Source of the DNA: a virus
Virus record (IMG/VR): IMGVR_UViG_3300007345_000082
Location: 1-42,714 of that record
Strand: one strand, 5' to 3'
Length of the DNA: 42,714 bases
The position numbers and the translations under genes were made by a program. Positions 1 through 7,990 of this stretch are shown here, in pieces. The notes under the pieces were generated by a model that worked only from the letters and a program-made list of their open reading frames with translations, ran no database searches and was not told the origin of the DNA. Position 1 is the stretch's first letter. Each line of letters starts with the position of its first letter.

Positions 1-54
1 CATGGTGGAGTACCAGTTGAAAAGACAGCTAAGGGATGGGTGCCAGAGAAGAAA
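1..54 (+). repeat. Copy A (partial) of shared N-terminal tag
   Basis: This encodes HGGVPVEKTAKGWVPEKK, the second half of the 31-residue module found complete at 696-788 and 2108-2200. The first half lies outside the window. Confidence 0.8.
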
Positions 55-639
55 TACTCAGGTAAACGTCAAGGTGAAAAAACTCCAGAGGCAGCAGGTG
101 TATTAGCTCATACTAAGGATATAAATAAGATGAAGGAATCTAGAAATAGGATGAAGCATGGATCTACAGAACATAAAAATGCTCAGTCTAAAATAGATGC
201 TATGGAGGGTAGATTTATAAAAGATAAGAGTGGTAAAAATATTGGGGTAAAAGATAAGAGTCCTACAGTTGGAGTCAATATTGGATCTAATTTAAAAGGT
301 ATATCATTAGCTAATAAGAGAGATAGGCAAGATAGTATAATCAACAATCTGAATTCCTTAAAAGTAGGAGGAGTTGTAGCCTTAGTTGATATGACTAATG
401 GATTTTCAGGTGCTGTTAAGATTGTTTCAAAAAATGGGGATACTTATACAGGGTATAGAGTCATAGATTTAGCTACTCCAAATGGAACTGAGGAATTTAA
501 GGCTAAAAATAATATGCAGACATTCACCAGAAAAAATGTAACTACCTTTGCTGCTAGAGCATCTCATGAAACACAAAAGTCAGTTGTTTCTTATATAGGT
601 AGATTTGGTAAATTTGATGATTTAATAAAAAAGCCATGA
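1..639 (+). CDS. Tagged putative internal head protein A (5' end outside window)
   Basis: The frame is open from base 1, so the gene begins upstream; 212 residues are visible. The first 18 residues (HGGVPVEKTAKGWVPEKK) are the second half of a tag that recurs at the N-termini of the next two proteins. A lysine-rich low-complexity stretch follows, then a beta-rich segment around visible residues 115-160 (KVGGVVALVDMTNG, then a GDTYTGYRV strand) and a basic tail. I recognise no enzyme motif. The stop overlaps the next start as ATGA, so translation is probably coupled. Its place before a MuF-type minor head gene suggests a portal-associated or internal virion protein; that is inference from position and the shared tag. 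Confidence 0.75.
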   Translation, partial: HGGVPVEKTAKGWVPEKKYSGKRQGEKTPEAAGVLAHTKDINKMKESRNRMKHGSTEHKNAQSKIDAMEGRFIKDKSGKNIGVKDKSPTVGVNIGSNLKGISLANKRDRQDSIINNLNSLKVGGVVALVDMTNGFSGAVKIVSKNGDTYTGYRVIDLATPNGTEEFKAKNNMQTFTRKNVTTFAARASHETQKSVVSYIGRFGKFDDLIKKP

Positions 640-2078
640 GTAAAGAATTAAACATAGCAGAGTTACATAATCTAGCTGAGGCAGATATGATAATTAAGGG
701 AGGCAAGGCCTTACCTATAGGTACCAAAAGAGTACATGGTGGAGTCCATGTTGAAAAAACTGCTAAGGGGTGGGTTCCAGAAAAGAAGGGTAAGAAAGGT
801 GGAGATGGATTCACAATCAATGAAAGAAAAGTTGGTAGTAAGACAATCTATCAGGTTATAGATAAAGATGGGAATGTGCAGGAGGAGAAAAGAACTAGAT
901 CTGCAGCTGAAAAGTTTGGAGAATCTATGGTTAGAAGTAATGCTAAGTCTGCAAAAGTAGCTGGAGCTAGTAAGAAAGAGGAGTCTCAGGATGAAAAGAA
1001 CCATAGAATAACACTTCAAGGTATTGAATATAGACATAAAGATGATAGTATCAAGGATGCTAAGGCTATAAGAGAGATTGTAAAGAGGAATCTCGCATAT
1101 AACAAAGAGACAGGTAATAAATATGATATAGCTCAAAATGAGATAAGACTTAAAGCATATAATGAATATATTGCTAATAGAGAGAAGAAAGAAGCTCCTA
1201 AAGCAGCAACTCTTGGGAAGAATTTATCTGATAAAGATCTCCATTCTAAAGAGGCAGTTACTAATGTAGCTAAAGAAAAATCAAAAGGAGGTAAAACTCA
1301 TTTTGTTAATGCAAATCCATTAGGTGGGAAGGGTTATGTTCACTCTACTCAGGAGGATATTAATCATATGTTTAAGGTAGGGAAGCCTCCCAAAGAGTTA
1401 GAAAGATACCATGATGGAAAGAAGGTATCTTTAACTGAGAAAGAAGTTAAGGGAAATAATCAAGTATCATGGTTATTGAAAAATTCTAAAAAAGAGTATA
1501 ACGATGATCATACAAGGTATACTTTTAGTGGAGATCTGCCTAGTGGTATGATAGATAAAGTCAAAAATTTCTATAAAGAACATGGAGTTGATAGAAGTGG
1601 TGGTAATAAAACATCAATGAAAACAATTTATGTTGGTGGTGGATCTATAAATTTAGAGACTTCAGCATATAAGGGGAATAATAAAGTTACATTCTCAGCT
1701 ATATTGTCTAAGGAGACAGCTCCAAAAGCTAAGGATCCAGCAGCGAAGTCATATCCAGCAAAAGCAGTAGCTAAACCAGCTAAAAAATCATCATTTAAGA
1801 GCAGTGATACCTACTTTGAGACTCTATCAGGAGCATTAGATCAGGTTAGAACTGAGGCTAAGAAGCATGGGTTTACAGTAGATGAAGATGCATTAAATTT
1901 ACAGTATGGTAGTGGTGGTGTTTCTTATGGAACTACTAAGAGTGCTACTCTTCCATTATTGAAAGATGGTAAGCCAGTCAAAAGTAAGAGTGGTAAGGCA
2001 ATGAATAGAAATATTCATGTAGCAATCTACAGAATGGATTCAGGGAGGTATGAATTAACAGCATATAAAACTTGGTAA
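636..2078 (+). CDS. Tagged polyvalent-type head protein B
   Basis: 480 residues, starting with ATG inside the stop of the gene before. Residues about 21-51 carry the tag (KGGKALPIGTKR, HGG, KTAKGWVPEKK). The middle is lysine-rich and poorly ordered, with a possible domain around 215-365. Residues about 390-480 form a distinct C-terminal domain with the motif YRMDSGRYELTAY, which I recall from C-termini of large phage 'polyvalent' proteins; that family link is from memory and not searched. No catalytic motif, signal peptide or membrane segment is visible. It lies between two proteins with the same tag and overlaps the next start as TAATG. The likely role is a DNA-binding or structural protein packaged in the head; function is unproven. 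Confidence 0.8.
   Translation: MSKELNIAELHNLAEADMIIKGGKALPIGTKRVHGGVHVEKTAKGWVPEKKGKKGGDGFTINERKVGSKTIYQVIDKDGNVQEEKRTRSAAEKFGESMVRSNAKSAKVAGASKKEESQDEKNHRITLQGIEYRHKDDSIKDAKAIREIVKRNLAYNKETGNKYDIAQNEIRLKAYNEYIANREKKEAPKAATLGKNLSDKDLHSKEAVTNVAKEKSKGGKTHFVNANPLGGKGYVHSTQEDINHMFKVGKPPKELERYHDGKKVSLTEKEVKGNNQVSWLLKNSKKEYNDDHTRYTFSGDLPSGMIDKVKNFYKEHGVDRSGGNKTSMKTIYVGGGSINLETSAYKGNNKVTFSAILSKETAPKAKDPAAKSYPAKAVAKPAKKSSFKSSDTYFETLSGALDQVRTEAKKHGFTVDEDALNLQYGSGGVSYGTTKSATLPLLKDGKPVKSKSGKAMNRNIHVAIYRMDSGRYELTAYKTW
696..788 (+). repeat. Copy B of shared N-terminal tag (31 codons)
   Basis: This encodes KGGKALPIGTKR-VHGGVHVEKTAKGWVPEKK. Compared with copy C the protein is nearly identical while many third codon positions differ, so the peptide rather than the DNA appears to be conserved. 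Confidence 0.85.
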
Positions 2079-5000
2079 TGGATGAGAATGATGCATTTAA
2101 TATATTAAAGGGAGGGAAGGCACTTCCAATAGGAACCAAAAGAACTCATGGAGGCTCTCCTGTAGTTAAAACAGCTAAAGGCTGGGTTCCAGAGAAGAAA
2201 AGTGCATCTAAAAAGAAACTTCTTACTGAAGGTAAAGCTACCATAGTGGACAGGCCAGATATGGAAATGCCTGTATATGGGATAAGCATCAAGGGTAAAG
2301 ATAAATATATCCAAAGGTTAGAAACAGATGGAGAGTCTGAGTGGATAGAGGTGAAGAAGGATAGTAAAGGGTTCTGGGGAGAGGCTGTGAAAAGTACACA
2401 TACATATGGGCATAATTCCTTTTTGGGGTATAATAAGCAGGAGGCTATAGATAGACTTTATAGAAATGCAGGAGATAAAAATATAAGCAAGTCAATGGAT
2501 AAAGGTACAGCATTTGAGGCACTAGGTATTGAGAAGGGATTCAAACCCGGATTAGTCCAAAAGAGAGTGTGGGTTACTAGAAATGGTAAAGTACATCAAA
2601 CTACTGTATGGGTAAGAGAGGGTGATGAGACTTCTAAGCAGGGACTATCTAAGAATGTGCCAGTTGGTGATCTAATTGCTGAGGATGTTGCTGGAATGAA
2701 TGTGGAGAGATATTCAGATAAGGCAGTTCTGATAACTGGGGACACATATGCAAATAAAGCCACATTCCAAACTATTAAGAAAGAGGTTGGTGTAGGATCC
2801 TTCAACGGAAAGCTCAAAGGATGGGTATTCCCTGTTAAGTTTTTAAGTCAAGTATTAGGTGGAATTGCATCATTACAGAAGGATCCAGATAAGGCAGATG
2901 AGATTATAAGTCAAAAGAATGCACTTCCAGTAGGTACAAGTGTAGATGTTGGAGGAGAGAAGGGTAAGATATCAGAGGTTATTCCAGATAAAAATGGAGC
3001 TAGGTATAATGTAAAGACTGCAGAGGGTGATCTGAATGGAGTAGATGAGAAGGTAATGGATGTGCCAGCTGAAACAAACAATAAAAAGATATCTGAAATT
3101 CTAAATAACACAAATGAGAGCAATAGAGTCCCATCTAGAAAGCAATTATTTGGAATAAAACCAATTGAGAATCTTCACAATTATTCTCTAAGTGAATATA
3201 TGTCTATGCATGGTATAGATCAGGCAGAGATAGATACAGCCATTGCATCAATCAACAAAGAGCCAAAAAGTACAGGGAGTACTTCTAGTGGAGGATCTTC
3301 ATCTGGGAAGCCTACTGTATCAACTGAGGGATTAACTAAGAAGCAGCTCATCAGAAAGCTAGTATATGCTCACTATCAGGCTGTGAGTAAAGCTGTGAAT
3401 AATGGGGAGAAGATGAAGGATAGTGTTCTATCTACATATCCAGATCTGAAGGATTCATATAACAAGAAAAGACAGGCAATGTCAGAGGAGACTAAAAGAA
3501 AGATCTCAGAGGCATTAAAAAAGAATAAACCAGAGGAAACTCCAGAGGCAAAGAAAAAACGTGAACGTGAAGAGGCAGCTAAGAAATTAGGGATGGCTGG
3601 AGCCACTAAAGAAAGTATTGATAAGCAGCTAAAGGAACTACAGGCACAGAAAAAAGCAAGGGAAGAGGCAAATGCTAATAGGAAGGCAGAAGATAAAAAG
3701 CAGGCAGAAACTATGGCTGCAGCCAAAAAAGCAGCAGAGGAGACTATTGCAAATCTATCTGAGGAGGAAATTAATGATTTCAAGCAGGCATTCAAAACAG
3801 TTAAGGGTAAGATGGTTAAGAAGGAGCAGTCAAAATTAGCTGCAATGATCAAGGAGAGAGATGAGTATCAGAGTAAGATCGATAGGTTAAGTAATTTAGA
3901 GAGAGAATCTAAAGATTTCTCTAAAAGGTCAGAGTATAGTAGTAATAGAATGGAGAATAGGATGAAAACTAGGAAACTAGATCTTCAGATCATTCATCAA
4001 AAGAATGCTGCATTAGCTACAGCCAATGGAGGTACAATTATAGAAGTTACTGATGCAATTGGCACTAAGCATGATCATGTGCCAGATTTCTCAGGAATTG
4101 ACACTGCAGATAACATTCTATATGATGAGAAAACTATTCTAGATATGGAAAGGCCAAATTTCATTCCAGATATAGATACAGATGCATTCAGAAGAAAAGG
4201 GTTTATATTTGATTCAATTAGAGTAGGCCCAAATAAATATATGATTGCTGCCAATGGATATAGTGAAGAATCTATGCCAGATAAGGCAGGGTATGGCCAG
4301 AAGAAAGGGGAGTATGATCCAAAGGAAATAGGGTATGTAGCATTGACATTAGATCAGCTAGTTCTAACTCAGAACTGGTATGAGACTATGGAGAAAGGGC
4401 AAATGATAGCTGACAGAGATAGGAAGAATAAAAGATCACTAGATCACTGGGAAGGACTTCCAGAGTCAACTAGGCAGAGGTATATGGATCAAAAGAATCT
4501 ATATCATTCAATTCCAGCAAAAGTAAAGAAGCAAATCACAAAAGAACAGTGGGATGCAATGCCATGGAAAGAACGTGAAAAATTATATAAGCCAATTAAA
4601 AAGCATGGTCTGAAAAGATTAAAGGCTAAATTTGATGATAGGCACATGGCAAGCTCATTTCACTCAATGTATGAGAGATTTGTGGATCCAAATGCTAAGA
4701 GAAAAACTAAAAAGGGTGAGATTCTCAGGAGAGGACAGCATAGTTATGGTACTTCATATGCACATGCAGATGCATGGAGCTCATGGAGTAACTATAGAGA
4801 GATGTTAGACTGGAAGATCAATGATATTTCTATCAGGAGAGAAGAAGTTTCAGAGATCAGAACTAAGGCTCTAGAAACATCTTATGGTAAGTCAGGAAGA
4901 GATGATATGTTGAAGAAAGATAGTGGTATAATGATTAAGAGGCAGAATGGATCTAAGATCCAGCCAGCTCAAGTTGAACAGTTGAAGTCTGCATGGGGAG

Positions 5001-5578
5001 ATGTACAGGGATCATTTGGTACACTAAAGGAATTGGCCAACAAAAATGACCTTACAATATCACATGCAGGAACTACATATATGTATGCTAAAACTGCTAT
5101 AGGAGTTTATTATCCTTCCTTCAAGGCTATAGGGGTAACAAATAAACTTGGTGATGATCAGCTCAATTTTACATTTGGGCATGAAGTAGCACACTTTTTA
5201 GATGATGCAACAGGAGAGGGATCTAATTATGCCAGTGATAATTTTGAATCTACAGCAGGGCAATTAGCTATAGCATTCAGAAGAGGTATGAATGCTAAGT
5301 CAAATAGTAAGTATACCAACTCTACCAAGGAGTGTTTTGCAAGAGCATTAGAACAATATCATGCACACAATACCAGAGGTGGTGGAGCCATCAGAGGTGG
5401 GGATAAAGATGGAGTCCCATATGTGAGTGCTCCAAATTATGCAAGTGCTAAAACATTCAATGATGAAATTAAACCACTGGTTGAGAAGTTCCTATCAGAG
5501 AACAAGCATATCATAAAATCATTAAAGTGGGGTGACAATTTGGATATACAACAATCTTTCACTATATTGCTAGGCTAA
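2078..5578 (+). CDS. Large tagged polyvalent protein C with HExxH zincin-like domain
   Basis: 1166 residues from the ATG at 2078 (TAATG overlap); a TTG six bases earlier is in frame but less likely. Order of parts: tag at 11-41; a beta module at about 160-183 (QKRVWVTRNGKV); a compact domain at about 194-268 ending FNGKLKGWVFP; an SH3/KOW-like stretch at about 281-331; a highly charged coiled-coil region at about 463-637 that begins with a NUMOD3-like helix (MSEETKRKISEALKK); and a C-terminal domain with H1035-E-V-A-H1039, D1042, a later NFES (E1057) and a KECFARALEQY motif. HExxH with a downstream acidic residue is the signature of zincin metallopeptidases, and the ARALEQY-type motif accompanies such domains in phage polyvalent proteins. 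It is probably carried in the virion and may act during head maturation or after ejection. Its substrate is unknown. Confidence 0.8.
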   Translation: MDENDAFNILKGGKALPIGTKRTHGGSPVVKTAKGWVPEKKSASKKKLLTEGKATIVDRPDMEMPVYGISIKGKDKYIQRLETDGESEWIEVKKDSKGFWGEAVKSTHTYGHNSFLGYNKQEAIDRLYRNAGDKNISKSMDKGTAFEALGIEKGFKPGLVQKRVWVTRNGKVHQTTVWVREGDETSKQGLSKNVPVGDLIAEDVAGMNVERYSDKAVLITGDTYANKATFQTIKKEVGVGSFNGKLKGWVFPVKFLSQVLGGIASLQKDPDKADEIISQKNALPVGTSVDVGGEKGKISEVIPDKNGARYNVKTAEGDLNGVDEKVMDVPAETNNKKISEILNNTNESNRVPSRKQLFGIKPIENLHNYSLSEYMSMHGIDQAEIDTAIASINKEPKSTGSTSSGGSSSGKPTVSTEGLTKKQLIRKLVYAHYQAVSKAVNNGEKMKDSVLSTYPDLKDSYNKKRQAMSEETKRKISEALKKNKPEETPEAKKKREREEAAKKLGMAGATKESIDKQLKELQAQKKAREEANANRKAEDKKQAETMAAAKKAAEETIANLSEEEINDFKQAFKTVKGKMVKKEQSKLAAMIKERDEYQSKIDRLSNLERESKDFSKRSEYSSNRMENRMKTRKLDLQIIHQKNAALATANGGTIIEVTDAIGTKHDHVPDFSGIDTADNILYDEKTILDMERPNFIPDIDTDAFRRKGFIFDSIRVGPNKYMIAANGYSEESMPDKAGYGQKKGEYDPKEIGYVALTLDQLVLTQNWYETMEKGQMIADRDRKNKRSLDHWEGLPESTRQRYMDQKNLYHSIPAKVKKQITKEQWDAMPWKEREKLYKPIKKHGLKRLKAKFDDRHMASSFHSMYERFVDPNAKRKTKKGEILRRGQHSYGTSYAHADAWSSWSNYREMLDWKINDISIRREEVSEIRTKALETSYGKSGRDDMLKKDSGIMIKRQNGSKIQPAQVEQLKSAWGDVQGSFGTLKELANKNDLTISHAGTTYMYAKTAIGVYYPSFKAIGVTNKLGDDQLNFTFGHEVAHFLDDATGEGSNYASDNFESTAGQLAIAFRRGMNAKSNSKYTNSTKECFARALEQYHAHNTRGGGAIRGGDKDGVPYVSAPNYASAKTFNDEIKPLVEKFLSENKHIIKSLKWGDNLDIQQSFTILLG
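2108..2200 (+). repeat. Copy C of shared N-terminal tag (31 codons)
   Basis: This encodes KGGKALPIGTKR-THGGSPVVKTAKGWVPEKK, matching copy B at about 26 of 31 residues by eye. It starts 11 residues from the N-terminus. Confidence 0.85.
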
Positions 5579-5590
5579 TAAAATTAAGCT

Positions 5591-5704
5591 ATGAATACAA
5601 TAACAGGAGCAGTAAAAAAGGATCAGAATAATAAGAGATCATCTCTGCAGCATATGAATAAGGCTAAAGGGACTACTTGGAATAGTAAGCGTAGATTTCT
5701 GTAA
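5591..5704 (+). CDS. 37-residue basic protein
   Basis: A short ORF fills the gap between the large polyvalent gene and the minor head gene. It starts at ATG 5591 and its TAA shares its last A with the next ATG (TAATG), the coupling used elsewhere in this cluster. The peptide is very basic, with many Lys, Arg and Asn residues, and ends WNSKRRFL. It has no Cys and no membrane segment. Basic composition and position would suit a DNA-binding or head-assembly peptide. Family unknown; it could also be a leader that couples translation. Support comes from fit to the gap and the overlap pattern only. Confidence 0.55.
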   Translation: MNTITGAVKKDQNNKRSSLQHMNKAKGTTWNSKRRFL

Positions 5705-6666
5705 TGAAATTAACACCACAACAGATAGAGGAGTTGTTAGGAGTCATTGATAAGTACTCTCTGACTTTTATGGCACATCATGTAGGATCTGATTTTCTAA
5801 CAGAAGGTGAGAAGGCTACATTGTCAAATGCTGGTGTAAATTTAGCTCAGATCAAGAGAACTTCATACAATGTTAATCAGGCATTCAGATTTGGCATCCT
5901 ATCAGATGCATTAGGGGATTCTGTGGCTAAAGGGATGACATTTGCTGCACTAAAGAACCATATAGAGACTGGTAAGGTCTTTCCTTTAAATAAGCTCCAG
6001 AAATCAGCTCTACAATCGTTAAATATTCAAATGGCAGGAGAGTTAAGGAGGACAGCTATGAACATCAAAGGTGATGTCAGGAATGCTCTGGTGAATGCAG
6101 ATAAGATAAAACATACAGTTACTCACTCAACTCTAGTGATCGATGCAGCTAAGAAGGCCATAGAAGATAGGAAATATGTCAATGCAGTAGTATCTGATAT
6201 AGGTCATAGAACTGGGAAGTGGCATAGAGATCTAGGAAGAATAGCTGACTTTGTACTTCATACAGCATTTGATGAAGGTAGATCCATGAATATGATGAGG
6301 GAAGGTGGAGATCAGGCACTGGTTTATAAAGATGTGTATGCTGGAGCGTGCCATCACTGTACAAGATTACTTCTTACAGGAGGTGTAGGATCAGAACCTA
6401 AACTATTCACATTAGCAGAATTGAAAGCTAATGGCACCAATGTAGGTAAGAAGGTAGGTAATTGGCTGCCAGTAATAGGGCCAGTTCATCCATGGTGCAG
6501 ATGTACATTACAGAGGCCTCCATTTGGAATGACTAGGACAGCATTAACTGCAGGAGAGTGGGAGTGGAATGGTAATGACTTCAAACTAACAGATAAATAT
6601 AAGCCAAAAGTGGCCAGAAAGAGTAAGGTAGAAATAACAATAGGAGATAAAAAAATAAGCGTATGA
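5704..6666 (+). CDS. Minor head protein, Mu gpF / SPP1 gp7 type
   Basis: 320 residues. The N-terminal 150 residues are mostly helical. The C-terminal part (about 165-275) has the hallmark of the phage head morphogenesis (MuF) family: GACHHCTRLLL with C216 and C219, then VHPWCRCTLQRPP with H262, C265 and C267, probably metal-binding. Family members sit inside the head near the portal, are needed for normal head assembly and can be ejected with DNA. It follows a 37-residue gene with a TAATG overlap and overlaps the next gene by ATGA. In most phages the portal gene is adjacent upstream; here three tagged genes occupy that side. Confidence 0.88.
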   Translation: MKLTPQQIEELLGVIDKYSLTFMAHHVGSDFLTEGEKATLSNAGVNLAQIKRTSYNVNQAFRFGILSDALGDSVAKGMTFAALKNHIETGKVFPLNKLQKSALQSLNIQMAGELRRTAMNIKGDVRNALVNADKIKHTVTHSTLVIDAAKKAIEDRKYVNAVVSDIGHRTGKWHRDLGRIADFVLHTAFDEGRSMNMMREGGDQALVYKDVYAGACHHCTRLLLTGGVGSEPKLFTLAELKANGTNVGKKVGNWLPVIGPVHPWCRCTLQRPPFGMTRTALTAGEWEWNGNDFKLTDKYKPKVARKSKVEITIGDKKISV

Positions 6667-6950
6667 TAAATAGAGTCATTGGGTTCTTTGGAGCCAAGAA
6701 GAGAAGAATTAAGCAATTGGAAGGTGAGATCTTAGATCTCTCACTTCAAAAACAACATCTAGCTAATGGTATAGAGAGAATCATTAGAAGGTTAGAGGAG
6801 AGAGATGATGAGATATCTAACTTAAAGTCTATTATAGTAGATGCAGGAAGTTTAGTAAAAAAACTAGAAATCACAGTAGAATCTCAGAATAAAAAATTCA
6901 ATACTGAGGCTATATTAGAAAAAGTTGGTAAAGAATTATTGAAAAAGTAA
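6663..6950 (+). CDS. Small coiled-coil protein of the head cluster
   Basis: 95 residues, starting inside the stop of the minor head gene (ATGA). After a short basic N-terminus (FGAKKRRIKQ) nearly the whole chain shows heptad-like spacing of Leu/Ile with many Glu and Lys, so a single long coiled coil is likely. No enzyme motif is visible. It is the last gene before a terminator-like hairpin, which closes this cluster. It might be a small assembly chaperone or scaffold-like helper for the minor head protein; the function is inferred from position only. Confidence 0.7.
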   Translation: MINRVIGFFGAKKRRIKQLEGEILDLSLQKQHLANGIERIIRRLEERDDEISNLKSIIVDAGSLVKKLEITVESQNKKFNTEAILEKVGKELLKK

Positions 6951-7007
6951 CATAGTTAGATAGTTTTTTATTATATTACTTTAATTGTGAGATTGAAGAG
7001 AGTGAAT

Positions 7008-7030
7008 GGGGAGGCCATTGAGCCTCTTTT
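7008..7030 (+). terminator. Hairpin plus T-run before the decoration-gene cluster
   Basis: GAGGC (7011-7015) pairs with GCCTC (7022-7026) across a 6-base loop, with G.T wobbles extending the stem into the TTTT at 7027-7030. It lies between the coiled-coil gene and the ATG at 7051 and looks like a rho-independent terminator. Because it ends only about 20 bases before the next start, it could instead act as an attenuator. Confidence 0.6.
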
Positions 7031-7050
7031 GGTGTTTTAAAATTTTAACT

Positions 7051-7350
7051 ATGAAAACAATAACATTACAACGTGCAGCAGGTGGAGGATATACATTGAT
7101 AGATGTCCAAATCGTAGCTGACATAAGAGACTCAGTAGCTGATCTAGCTGCCAATTTAGGCAGTGGAGCAATCTCTTGTATCTATGATATTAAAGGGACT
7201 GGGATTGATCAATTAAATAAAATGGGAGTTCCATTAAATATAGATGAAGCAGGATCTGTAGCAAACATATTAGATGTCACAGAGGCTGATGGTAGTTTTA
7301 CAGTTATCTTCTCTGATGGAGATTCAACAGGAACTTTTGCAGGATATTAA
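7051..7350 (+). CDS. Small putative head decoration protein
   Basis: 99 residues from ATG 7051 (MKTITLQRAAGGGYTL). An in-frame ATG at 7006 would place the terminator hairpin inside the coding region, so I reject it. The sequence looks like a small all-beta/alpha domain rich in Gly, Asp and Ala, with one Cys and no signal peptide or membrane segment. It is the first of three small genes between the minor head gene and the protease, a usual place for head decoration or head-fibre proteins. I do not recognise the family; the decoration role is inferred from context. Confidence 0.6.
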   Translation: MKTITLQRAAGGGYTLIDVQIVADIRDSVADLAANLGSGAISCIYDIKGTGIDQLNKMGVPLNIDEAGSVANILDVTEADGSFTVIFSDGDSTGTFAGY

Positions 7351-7375
7351 AAACAAAATTAAATAAAAATTAGAT

Positions 7376-7921
7376 ATGGCTATAGCAGCAAACACACAGA
7401 AATTACTAGATGCATTTTATAAAATTGTCTCCAATTCAGGAGGAACAGATGCAATTAGCGAAGAAATAGCAACAGTATTAGAGGCTATGTTGCCAGTAGG
7501 TGACACATCAGCTGCAATAGCAGCAGCAGGACAGGTGGATTCTCCTCAAGGCATTATAGCCTTAGTTGATGATTATACAGTAACAGTAGCTGATCATAAC
7601 AAGTTGATCACTATGGGAACTGATGCTAAAACAATCACCTTACCTCCAACAGTAGCAGGTCTATTGGTGAGAGTTGGTAATGTAGGAGCAGATGGTAACA
7701 ACATCATAACAATCAGTCCAGATGCAGCTGATGGTATAGCAGGTACTGTCACATTAGCAGCTACAGTTGTTCAAATGGATGGTACAGTTGATAAAGATTT
7801 CATCCTTACTAAAGCAACAGCCTTACTTGGGGATTCAGCAGTTCTTATAGGAACTGGTGTAACTGGGACTAGTGCATGGATTATCCTTTCCTCTACAGGA
7901 ATCTGGGCTCAGGGAGCATAA
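7376..7921 (+). CDS. Head decoration / head-fibre-like protein
   Basis: 181 residues. The first 75 residues are helical and Ala-rich (a likely capsid-anchoring part). The rest is beta-rich, with a pattern I associate with phage head decoration or head-fibre proteins: DDYTVTVADHNKLITMGTD, TITLPPTVAGL, GNVGADGNNIITISPDAADG, and a C-terminal WIILSSTGIWAQGA. The leader is A/T-rich with no Shine-Dalgarno sequence. It sits just upstream of a very stable hairpin and the protease gene. A role on the outer capsid surface is likely; the exact family would need a profile search. Confidence 0.65.
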   Translation: MAIAANTQKLLDAFYKIVSNSGGTDAISEEIATVLEAMLPVGDTSAAIAAAGQVDSPQGIIALVDDYTVTVADHNKLITMGTDAKTITLPPTVAGLLVRVGNVGADGNNIITISPDAADGIAGTVTLAATVVQMDGTVDKDFILTKATALLGDSAVLIGTGVTGTSAWIILSSTGIWAQGA

Positions 7922-7946
7922 TAGCTACCTTTAGTTAAAAAGAATT

Positions 7947-7972
7947 CTAGGGATATCTTCGGGTGTCCCTAG
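7947..7972 (+). other. 11-bp stem capped by a UUCG tetraloop
   Basis: The arms 7947-7957 and 7962-7972 pair along all 11 positions (with two G.U pairs) around TTCG, closed by C-G. In RNA this is a cUUCGg tetraloop, among the most stable known. No T-run follows, so it is not a standard terminator. An mRNA-stabilising, processing or translational element in the 70-base gap before the next gene is more likely. Confidence 0.75.
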
Positions 7973-7990
7973 TATTAATACCTTATAATA

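Noticed and set aside
40-639. GTG at 40 as the start of the first gene
   Set aside because: The same frame is open to base 1 and encodes the conserved tag there, so the gene begins before the window.
2072-2077. TTG start at 2072 for the large tagged protein
   Set aside because: ATG 2078 gives the TAATG overlap used repeatedly in this cluster.
3466-3530. NUMOD3-like helix as a sign of a homing endonuclease
   Set aside because: No GIY-YIG, HNH or LAGLIDADG catalytic motif is in that protein; the helix is kept only as a possible DNA-binding element.
3376-3852. Antisense open frame of 158 codons on the - strand
   Set aside because: It lies opposite a charged coiled-coil region whose composition makes the opposite strand open by chance; no leader, no motif, and no other - strand gene in the window.
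7006-7050. Longer N-terminus for the gene starting at 7051
   Set aside because: It would run through a terminator-like hairpin and encode an unlikely Cys/Phe-rich leader; ATG 7051 fits better.
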